Below, in pieces: positions 38,874 through 48,927 of a stretch of 64,000 nucleotides of DNA (the first letter of the stretch is position 1; every line of letters starts with the position of its first letter). Origin of the DNA: Crotalaria pallida. Taxonomy: Eukaryota > Streptophyta > Magnoliopsida > Fabales > Fabaceae. The stretch covers positions 104,533,001 through 104,597,000 of the forward strand of contig CM075651.1 of NCBI GenBank assembly GCA_037953625.1. Direction: 5' to 3'. The position numbers and the translations under genes were made by a program. The notes beneath the pieces were generated by a model. That model saw nothing but the letters and a program-made list of their open reading frames with translations, searched no databases and was not told the DNA's origin.

Positions 38874-40957
38874 TGTATTATTACTTTTAAGAACCATTAG
38901 AATGATCCTAAACAATGCTTGAGTCCCCAACGGACGTAGAGGGTCTAGCATGAGTTCTTGGAGGTTCTAACAGGTGTAGAATGGTTAAGAGAATATTCTA
39001 ATGGCTTAGAATGGTCTAGGAATGTGTATTAGGACTTATAAGAACCATTAGAATGATCCTAAACATTGCTTGAATCCCCAAGGGACATAGAGGGTGTAGC
39101 ATGAGTCCTTGGAGGTTCTAACAAGTGTAGAATGGTTAAGAGATTATTCTAAAGGCTTAGAATGGTCTAGGAATGTGTATTAGGTCGTATAAGAACCATT
39201 AGAATGATCCTAAACAATGCTTGAGTCCCCAAGGGACATAGAGGGTGTAGCATGAGTCCTTGGAGGTTCTAACAAGTGTAGAAATATTAAGAGAGTATTC
39301 TAAAGGCTTAGAATGGTCTAGGAATGTGTATTAGGACTTATAATAACCATTAGAATGATCATAAACATTGCATGGTACCCCAAGGGACGTAGAGGGTGTA
39401 GCATGAGACCTTGGAGGTTCTAACAAGTGTAGAATGGTTAAGAGAGTATTCTAAAGGCTTAGAATGGTCTAGGAATGTGTATTAGGACTTATAAGAACCA
39501 TTATAATGATCCTAAACAATACTTGAGTCCCCAAGGGATGTAGAGGGTCTAGCATTAGTCCTTGGAGGTTCTAACAGGTGTAGAATTGTTAAGAGAGTAT
39601 TCTAAAGGCTTAGAATGGTCTAGGAATGTGTATTAGGACTTATAAGAACCATTATAATGATCCTAAACAATACTTGAGTCCCCAAGGGACGTAAAGGGTC
39701 TATCATGAGACCTAGGAGGTTCTAACAGGTGTAGAATGGTTAAGAGAGTATTCTAAAGGCTTAGAATGGTCTAGGAATGTGTATTAGGACTTATAATAAC
39801 CATTAGAATGATCCTAAACATTGCTTGAGTCCCCAAGGGACGTAGAGGGTCTAGAATGAGTCCTTGGAGGTTCTAACAAGTGTAGAATGGTCTAGGAATG
39901 TGTATTAGGTCGTATAAGAACCATTAGAATGATCCTAAGCAATGCTTGAGTCCCCAAGGGACATAGAGGGTGTAGCATGAGTCCTTGGAGGTTCTAACAA
40001 GTGTAGAATGGTTAAGAGAGTATTCTAAAGGCTTAGAATGGTCTAGGAATGTGTATTAGGTCGTATAAGAACCATTAGAATGATCCTAAGCAATGCTTGA
40101 GTCCCCAAGGGACGTAGAGGGTGTAGCATGAGTCCTTGGAGGTTCTAACAAGTGTAGAATGGTTAAGAGAGTATTCTAAAGGCTTAGAATGGTCTAGGAA
40201 TGTGTATAAGGACTTATAAGAACCATTAGAATGATCCTAAACAATGCTTGAGTCCCCAAGGGACGTAGAGGGTGTAGCATGAGTCCTTGGAGGTTCTAAC
40301 AAGTGTAGAATGTTTAAGAGAGTATTCTAAAGGCTTAGAATGGTCTAGGAATGTGTATTAGGACTTATAATAACAATTAGAATGATCCTAAACAATGCTT
40401 GAGTCCACAAGGGACGTAGAGGGTGTAGCATGAGTCCTTGGAGGTTCTAACAAGTGTAGAATGGTTAAGAAAGTATTCTAAAGGCTTATAATGTTCTAGG
40501 AATGTGTATTTGGACTTATAATAACCATTAGAATGATCCTAAACAATGCATGGTACCCCAAGGGACGTAGAGGGTGTAGCATGAGTCCTTGGAGGTTCTA
40601 ACAAGTGTAGAATGGCTAAGAGAGTATTCTAAAGGCTTTGAATGGTCTAGGAATGTGTATTAGGTCGTATAAGAACCATTAGAATGATCCTAACCAATGC
40701 TTGAGTCCCCAAGGGACATAGAGGGTGTAGCATGAGTCCTTGGAGGTTCTAACAAGTGTAGAATGGTTAAGAGAGTATTCTAAAGGCTTAGAATGGTCTA
40801 GGAATGTGTATTAGGACTTATAATAACCATTAGAATGATCCTAAACAATGCATGGTACCCCAAGGGACGTAGAGGGTGTAGCATAAGTCCTTGGAGGTTC
40901 TAACAAGTGTAGAATGGCTAAGAGAGTATTCTAAAGGCTTAGAATGGTCTAGGAATG
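38874..40957 (+). repeat. 2,084-bp HOR (14 monomers), further copy
   Basis: The unit runs from anchor 38,874 to anchor 40,958, with the 121-bp monomer at 39,780-39,900 and gctttgaatgg at 40,635. The gtagaaatattaag marker is kept, but the neighbouring gtcgttgg of earlier copies reads gtccttgg here. A private gtagaattgtt variant occurs near 39,582. Confidence 0.9.
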
Positions 40958-43900
40958 TGTATTATTACTTTTAAGAACCATTAGAATGATCCTAAACAAT
41001 GCTTGAGTCCCCAACGGACGTAGAGGGTCTAGCATGAGTTCTTGGAGGTTCTAACAGGTGTAGAATGGTTAAGAGAATATTCTAATGGCTTAGAATGGTC
41101 TAGGAATGTGTATTAGGACTTATAAGAACCATTAGAATGATCCTAAACATTGCTTGAATCCCCAAGGGACATAGAGGGTGTAGCATGAGTCCTTGGAGGT
41201 TCTAACAAGTGTAGAATGGTTAAGAGATTATTCTAAAGGCTTAGAATGGTCTAGGAATGTGTATTAGGTCGTATAAGAACCATTAGAATGATCCTAAACA
41301 ATGCTTGAGTCCCCAAGGGACATAGAGGGTGTAGCATGAGTCCTTGGAGGTTCTAACAAGTGTAGAAATATTAAGAGAGTATTCTAAAGGCTTAGAATGG
41401 TCTAGGAATGTGTATTAGGACTTATAATAACCATTAGAATGATCATAAACATTGCATGGTACCCCAAGGGACGTAGAGGGTGTAGCATGAGACCTTGGAG
41501 GTTCTAACAAGTGTAGAATGGTTAAGAGAGTATTCTAAAGGCTTAGAATGGTCTAGGAATGTGTATTAGGACTTATAAGAACCATTATAATGATCCTAAA
41601 CAATACTTGAGTCCCCAAGGGATGTAGAGGGTCTAGCATTAGTCCTTGGAGGTTCTAACAGGTGTTGAATGGTTAAGAGAGTATTCTAAAGGCTTAGAAT
41701 GGTCTAGGAATGTGTATTAGGACTTATAAGAACCATTATAATGATCCTAAACAATACTTGAGTCCCCAAGGGACGTAAAGGGTCTATCATGAGACCTAGG
41801 AGGTTCTAACAGGTGTAGAATGGTTAAGAGAGTATTCTAAAGGCTTAGAATGGTCTAGGAATGTGTATTAGGACTTATAATAACCATTAGAATGATCCTA
41901 AACATTGCTTGAGTCCCCAAGGGACGTAGAGGGTCTAGAATGAGTCCTTGGAGGTTCTAACAAGTGTAGAATGGTCTAGGAATGTGTATTAGGTCGTATA
42001 AGAACCATTAGAATGATCCTAAGCAATGCTTGAGTCCCCAAGGGACATAGAGGGTGTAGCATGAGTCCTTGGAGGTTCTAACAAGTGTAGAATGGTTAAG
42101 AGAGTATTCTAAAGGCTTAGAATGGTCTAGGAATGTGTATTAGGTCGTATAAGAACCATTAGAATGATCCTAAGCAATGCTTGAGTCCCCAAGGGACGTA
42201 GAGGGTGTAGCATGAGTCCTTGGAGGTTCTAACAAGTGTAGAATGGTTAAGAGAGTATTCTAAAGGCTTAGAATGGTCTAGGAATGTGTATAAGGACTTA
42301 TAAGAACCATTAGAATGATCCTAAACAATGCTTGAGTCCCCAAGGGACGTAGAGGGTGTAGCATGAGTCCTTGGAGGTTCTAACAAGTGTAGAATGTTTA
42401 AGAGAGTATTCTAAAGGCTTAGAATGGTCTAGGAATGTGTATTAGGACTTATAATAACAATTAGAATGATCCTAAACAATGCTTGAGTCCCCAAGGGACG
42501 TAGAGGGTGTAACATGAGTCCTTGGAGGTTCTAACAAGTGTAGAATGGTTAAGAAAGTATTCTAAAGGCTTATAATGTTCTAGGATTGTGTATTTGGACT
42601 TATAATAACCATTAGAATGATCCTAAACAATGCATGGTACCCCAAGGGACGTAGAGGGTGTAGCATGAGTCCTTGGAGGTTCTAACAAGTGTAGAATGGC
42701 TAAGAGAGTATTCTAAAGGCTTAGAATGGTCTAGGAATGTGTATTAGGCTTATAAAAACCATTAGAATGATCCTAGACAATGCTTGAGTCCCCTAGGGAC
42801 GTAGTGGGTCTAGCATGAGTCCTTTGAGGTTCTAACAGGTGTAGAATGGTTAAGAGAGTATTCTAATGGCTTAGAATGGTCTAGGAATATGTATTAGGAC
42901 TTATAAGAACCATTAGAATGATCCTAAACATTGCTTGAATCCCCAAGGGACGTAGAGGGTGTAGCATGAGACCTTGGAGGTTCTAACAGGTGTAGAATGG
43001 TTAAGAGATTATTCTAAAGGCTTAGAATGGTCTAGGAATGTATATTAGGTCGTATAAGAACCAATAGAATGATCCTAAACAATGCTTGAGTCCCCAAGGG
43101 ACATAGAGGGTGTAGCATGAGTCCTTGGAGGTTCTAACAAGTGTAGAATGGTTAAGAGAGTATTCTAAAGGCTTAGAATGGTCTAGGAATGTGTATTAGG
43201 ACTTATAATAACCATTAGAATGATCATAAACATTGCATGGTACCCCAAGGGACGTAGAGGGTGTAGCATGAGACCTTGGAGGTTCTAACAAGTGTAGAAT
43301 GGTTAAGAGAGTATTCTAAAGGCTTAGAATGGTCTAGGAATGTGTATTAGGACTTATAAGAACCATTATAATGATCCTAAACAATACTTGATTCCCCAAG
43401 GGACGTAGAGGGTCTATCATGAGACCTAGGAGGTTCTAACAGGTATAGAATGGTTAAGAGAGTATTCTAAAGGCTTAGAATTGTCTAGGAATGTGTATTA
43501 GAACTTATAATAACCATTAGAATGATCCTAAACATTGCTTGAGTCCCCAAGGGACGTAGAGGGTCTAGAATGAGTCCTTGGAGGTTCTAACACGTGTAGA
43601 ATGGTTAAGAGAGTATTCTAAAGGCTTAGAATGGTCTAGGAATGTGTATTAGGACTTATAAGAACCATTAGAATGATCCTAAACAATGCTTGAGTCCCCA
43701 AGGGACGTAGAGGGTGTAGCATGAGTCCTTGGAGGTTCTAACAAGTGTAGAATGTTTAAGAGAGTATTCTAAAGGCTTAGAATGGTCTAGGAATGTGTAT
43801 TAGGACTTATAATAACAATTAGAATGATCCTAAACAATGCTTGAGTCCCCAAGGGACGTAGAGGGTGTAGCATGAGTCCTAGGAGGTTCTAACAAGTGTA

Positions 43901-44399
43901 GAATGGTTAAGAAAGTATTCTAAAGGCTTATAATGTTCTAGGAATGTGTATTTGGACTTATAATAACCATTAGAATGATCCTAAACAATGCATGGTACCC
44001 CAAGGGACGTAGAGGGTGTAGCATGAGTCCTTGGAGGTTCTAACAAGTGTAGAATGGCTAAGAGAGTATTCTAAAGGCTTAGAATGGTCTAGGAATGTGT
44101 ATTAGGTCGTATAAGAACCATTAGAATGATCCTAAGCAATGCTTGAGTCCCCAAGGGACATAGAGGGTGTAGCATGAGTCCTTGGAGGTTCTAACAAGTG
44201 TAGAATGGTTAAGAGAGTATTCTAAAGGCTTAGAATGGTCTAGGAATGTGTATTAGGACTTATAATAACCATTAGAATGATCCTAAACAATGCATGGTAC
44301 CCCAAGGGACGTAGAGGGTGTAGCATAAGTCCTTGGAGGTTCTAACAAGTGTAGAATGGCTAAGAGAGTATTCTAAAGGCTTAGAATGGTCTAGGAATG
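40958..44399 (+). repeat. 2,084-bp HOR start leading into mixed monomers (23 monomers)
   Basis: The segment begins like the 2,084-bp unit, with the last 121-bp monomer of the window at 41,864-41,984. After about 42,470 the order departs: a third 453-bp cassette follows, then monomers resembling the first region, including aacacgtgtag at 43,589-43,599. It ends at the last tgtattattactttt anchor at 44,400. Confidence 0.85.
42589..43040 (+). repeat. Third copy of the 453-bp cassette (452 bp)
   Basis: This copy has the same three monomers as 21,296-22,201: ggattgtgtatttgg, then tataaaaacc with gtcccctaggg and cctttgagg, then aatatgtatta with aatcccc. It lies about 20.8 kb away. The middle monomer (42,740-42,889) lacks one base (taggcttat for taggacttat), so it is 150 bp long. 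It ends in a tatatta monomer start, as the second 21-kb copy does at 22,202. Confidence 0.9.
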
Positions 44400-44701
44400 T
44401 GTATTATTACTTTTAAGAACCATTAGAATGATCCTAAACAATGCTTGAGTCCCCAACGGACGTAGAGGGTCTAGCATGAGTTCTTGGAGGTTCTAACAGG
44501 TGTAGAATGGTTAAGAGAATATTCTAATGGCTTAGAATGGTCTAGGAATGTGTATTAGGACTTATAAGAACCATTAGAATGATCCTAAACATTGCTTGAA
44601 TCCCCAAGGGACATAGAGGGTGTAGCATGAGTCCTTGGAGGTTCTAACAGGTGTAGAATGGTTAAGAGATTATTCTAAAGGCTTAGAATGGTCTAGGAAT
44701 G
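44400..44701 (+). repeat. Last anchor monomer and its follower
   Basis: These two 151-bp monomers are the final tgtattattactttt anchor and the aatcccc monomer that usually follows it. They are the last pieces of the left-hand HOR domain; the anchor type does not occur again to the end of the window. Confidence 0.85.
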
Positions 44702-46664
44702 TGTATTAGGACTTATAAGAACCATTAGAATGACCCTAAACAACGTTTGAGTCCCCAAGGGACGTAGAGGGTCTAGCATGAGTCTTTGGAGGTTCTAACA
44801 GGTGTAGAATGGTTAAGAGAGTATTCTAAAGGCTTAGAATGGTCTAGGAATGTGTATTAGGACTTATAATAACCATTAGAATGATCCTAAACATTGCATG
44901 GTACCCCAAGGGACGTAGAGGGTGTAGCATGAGTCCTTGGAGGTTCTAACAAGTGTAGAATGGTTAAGAGAGTACTCTAAAGGCTTAGAATGGTCAAGGA
45001 ATGTGTATTAGGACATACAAGAACCATTAGAATGATCCTAAACAATGCTTGAGTCCCCAAGGGACGTAGAGGGTCTAGCATGAGTCCTTGGAGGTTCTAA
45101 CAAGTGTAGAATGGTTAAGAGAGTATTCTAAAGGCTTAGAATGGTCTAGGAATGTGTATTAGGACTTATAAGAACTATTAGAATGATCCTAAACATTGCT
45201 TGAATCCCCAAGGGACGTAGACGGTGTAGCATGAGTCCTTGGAGGTTCTAACACGTGAAGAATGGTTAAGAGAGTATTCTAAAGGCTTAGCATGGTCTAG
45301 GAATGTGTATTAGGACTTATAAGAACCATTAGCATGATCCTAAACAATGTTTGAGTCCCCAAGGGACGTAGAGGGTCTAGCATGAGTAATTGGAGGTTCT
45401 AACAGGTGTAGAATGGTTAAGAGAGTATTCTAAAGGCTTAGAATGGTCTAGCAATGTGTATTAGGACATATAAGAACCATTAGAATGATCCTAAACAATG
45501 CTTGAGTCCCCAAGGGACGTAGAGGGTCTAGCATGAGTCCTTGGAAGTTCTAACAGGTGTAGAATGGTTAAGAGAGTATTCTAATGGCTTAGAATGGTCT
45601 AGGAATGTGTATTAGGACTTATAAGAACTATTAGAATGATCTCAAACATTGCTTGAATCCCCAAGGGACGTAGAGGGTGTAGCATGAGTCCTTGGAAGTT
45701 CTAACAAGTGTAGAATGGTTAAGAGATTATTCTAAAGGCTTAGAATGGTCTAGGAATGTGTATTAGGTCTTATAAGAACCATTACAATGATCCTAAACAA
45801 TGCTTGAGTCCCCAAGGGACATAGAGGGTCTAGAATGAGTCCTTGGAGGTTCTAACAAGTGTAGAATGGTTAAGAGAGTATTCTAAAGGCTTAAAATGGT
45901 CTCGGAATGTGTATTAGGACTTAAAAGAACCATTAGAATGATCCTAGACAATGCTTGAGTCTCCAAGGGACGTAGAGGGTCTAGCATGAGTCCTTTGAGG
46001 TTCTAACAGGTGTAGAGTGGTTAAGAGAGTATTCTAATGGCTTAGAATGGTCTAGGAATGTGTATTAGGACTTATAAGAACTATTAGAATGATCCTAAGC
46101 AATGCTTGAGTCCCCAAGGGACATAGAGGGTGTAGCATGAGTCCTTGGAGGTTCTAACAAGTGTAGAATGGTTAAGAGAGTATTCTAAAGGCTTAGAATG
46201 GTCTAGGAATGTGTATTAGGACTTATTATAACCATTAGAATGATCCTAAACAATGCATGGTACCCCAAGGGACGTAGAGGGTGTAGCATAAGTCCTTGGA
46301 GGTTCTAACAGGTGTAGAATGGCTAAGAGAGTATTCTAAAGGCTTAGAATGGTCTAGGAATGTGTATTAGGTCGTATAAGAACCATTAGAATGATCCTAA
46401 ACAATGCTTGAGTCCCCAAGGGACATAGAGGGTGTAGCATGAGTCCTTGGAGGTTCTAACAAGTGTAGAATGGTTAAGAGAGTATTCTAAAGGCTTAGAA
46501 TGGTCTAGGAATGTGTATTAGGACTTATAATAACCATTAGAATGATCCTAAACATTGCATGGTACCCCAAGGGACGTAGAGGGTGTAGTATGAGTCCTTG
46601 GAGGTTCTAACAAGTGTAGAATGGTTAAGAGAGAATTCTAAAGGCTTAGAATGGTCTAGGAATG

Positions 46665-46814
46665 TGTATTAGGACTTATAAGAACCATTAGAATGATCCT
46701 AAACAACGTTTGAGTCCCCAAGGGACGAAGAGGTCTAGCATGAGTCTTTGGAGGTTCTAACACGTGTAGAATGGTTAAGAGAGTATTCTAAAGGCTTAGA
46801 ATGGTCTAGGAATG
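46665..46814 (+). repeat. 150-bp monomer (1-bp deletion)
   Basis: It reads gggacgaagaggtctag where its relative at 44,702 reads gggacgtagagggtctag, with one G lost and one T-to-A change. It also has acacgtgtag. The change is unique in the window. Confidence 0.9.
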
Positions 46815-46965
46815 TGTATTAGGACTTATAATAACCATTAGAATGATCCTAAACATTGCATGGTACCCCAAGGGACGTAGAGGGTGTAGCATGAGTCCTT
46901 GGAGGTTCTAACAAGTGTAGAATGGTTAAGAGAGTATTCTAAAGGCTTAGAATGGTCTAGGAATG

Positions 46966-47115
46966 TGTATTAGGACATATAAGAACCATTAGAATGATCC
47001 TAAACAATGCTTGTGTCCCCAAGGGACGTAGAGGGTCTAACATGAGTCCTTGGAGGTTCTAACAAGTGTAGAATGGTTAAGAGATTATTCTAAGGCTTAG
47101 AATGGTCTAGGAATG
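46966..47115 (+). repeat. 150-bp monomer (1-bp deletion)
   Basis: It reads attctaaggcttag where others read attctaaaggcttag, one A lost in the AAA run at about 47,091. It also has the private variants gcttgtgtcc and gtctaacatg. Confidence 0.9.
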
Positions 47116-48927
47116 TGTATTAGGTCTTATAAGAACCATTAGAACTATCCTAAACAATGCTTGAGTCCCCAAGGGACATAGAGGGTGTAGCATGAGTCCT
47201 TGGAGGTTCTAACAAGTGTAGAATGGCTAAGAGAGTATTCTAAAGGCTTAGAATGGTCTAGGAATGTGTATTAGGACTTATAAGAACCATTAGAATGATC
47301 CTAAACAATGCTTGAGTCCCCAAGGGACGTAGAGGGTCTAGCATGAGTCCTTGGAGATTCTAACAGGTGTAGAATGGTTAAGAGAATATTCTAATGGCTT
47401 AGAATGGTCTAGGAATGTGTATTAGGACTTATAAGAACCATTAGAATGATCCTAAACATTGCTTGAATCCCCAAGGGACGTAGAGGGTGTAGCATGAGTC
47501 CTTGGAGGTTCTAACTGGTGTAGAATGGTTAAGAGATTATTCTAAAGGCTTAGAATGGTCTAGGAATGTGTATTAGGTCGTATAAGAACCATAAGAATGA
47601 TCCTAAACAATGCTTGAGTCCCCAATGGATCTAGAGGGTGTAGCATGAGTCCTTGGAGGTTCTAACAAGTGTAGAATGGTTAAGAGAGTATTCTAAAGGC
47701 TTAGAATGGTCTAGGAATGTGTATTAGGACTTATAATAACCATTAGAATGATCATAAACAATGCATGGTACCCCAAGGGACGTAGAGGGTGTAGCATGAG
47801 ACCTTGGAGGTTCTAACAAGTGAAGAATGGTTAAGAGAGTATTCTAAAGGCTTAGAATGGTCTAGGAATGTGTATTAGGACTTATAAGAACCAGTAGAAT
47901 GATCCTAAACAATGCTTGAGTCCCCAAGGGACATAGTGGGTGTAGCATGAGTCCTTGGAGGTTCTAACAAGTGTAGAATGGTTAAGAGAGTATTCTAAAG
48001 GCTTAGAATGGTCTAGGAATGTGTATTAGGACTTATAATAACCATTAGAATGATCATAAACATTGCATGGTACCCCAAGGGACGTAGAGGGTGTAGCATG
48101 AGACCTTGGAGGTTCTAACATGTGTAGAATGGTTAAGAGAGTATTCTAAAGGCTTAGAATGGTCTAGGAATGTGTATTAGGTCGTATAAGAACCATTAGA
48201 ATGATCCTAAACAATGCTTGAGTCCCCAAGGGACCTAGAGGGTGTAGCATGAGTCCTTGGAGGTTCTAACAAGTGTAGAATGGCTAAGAGAGTATTCTAA
48301 AGGCTTAGAATGGTCTAGGAATGTGTATTTGGACTTATAAGAACCATTAGAATGATCCTAAACAATGCTTGAGTCCCCAAGGGACGTAGAGGGTCTAGCA
48401 TGAGTCCTTGGAGGTTCTAACAGGTGTAGAATGGTTAAGAGAATATTCTAATGGCTTAGAATGGTCTAGGAATGTGTATTAGGACTTATAAGAACCATTA
48501 GAATGATCCTAAACATTGCTTTAATCCCCAAGGGACGTAGAGGGTGTAGCATGAGTCCTTGGAGGTTCTAACAGGTGTAGAATGGTTAAGAGATTATTCT
48601 AAAGGCTTAGAATGGTCTTGGAATGTGTATTTGGTCGTATAAGAACCATAAGAATGATCCTAAACAATGCTTGGGTCCCCAAGGGATCTAGAGGGTGTAG
48701 CATGAGTCCTTGGAGGTTCTAACAAGTGTAGAATGGTTAAGAGAGTATTCTAAAGGCTTAGAATGGTCTAGGAATGTGTATTAGGACTTATAATAACCAT
48801 TAGAATGATCCTAAACAATGCTTGAGTCCCCAAGGGACGTAGAGGGTCTAGCATGAGTCCTTGGAGGTTCTAACAGGTGTAGAATGGTTAAGAGAATATT
48901 CTAATGGCTTAGAATGGTCTAGGAATG

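Larger units (their letters stand above)
16611..41984 (+). repeat. Fifteen 121-bp deletion monomers (dispersed)
   Basis: Copies begin at 16,611, 17,940, 18,363, 18,786, 20,873, 23,712, 25,192, 26,672, 28,303, 30,236, 32,018, 34,102, 36,790, 39,780 and 41,864; each is 121 bp. All lack the same 30 bases, from after gtgtagaatgg to before tctaggaatg. The 9-bp direct repeat tagaatggt flanks the lost segment in full-length monomers, so the deletion fits exchange or slippage between the two repeats. All copies belong to one lineage (gggtctagaa or aaggtctagaa, acattgcttgag, gacttataataac), which implies a single origin followed by spread. Full-length relatives occur near 2,270, 3,930 and 5,590 and again near 43,500. 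Confidence 0.95.
44702..48927 (+). repeat. Diverged, poorly ordered satellite interval
   Basis: These 28 monomers carry an unusual load of private substitutions. Examples are aatgaccctaaac and aacaacgtttgag (about 44,730-44,750), ggtcaagg and acatacaag (about 45,000), aacacgtgaag (about 45,250), gagtaattgg (about 45,385), ctagcaatgtg (about 45,450), ctcaaac (about 45,640), ggtctcgg (about 45,900) and gtagagtgg (about 46,013). No long HOR is evident; a weak 13-monomer echo links the aacaacgtttgag monomers at 44,702 and 46,665. Two of the window's three 1-bp deletion monomers lie here. Confidence 0.85.

Noticed and set aside
16611..41984. The 121-bp copies as a separate satellite family
   Set aside because: Outside the 30-bp gap they match one 151-bp monomer lineage, so they are deletion derivatives.
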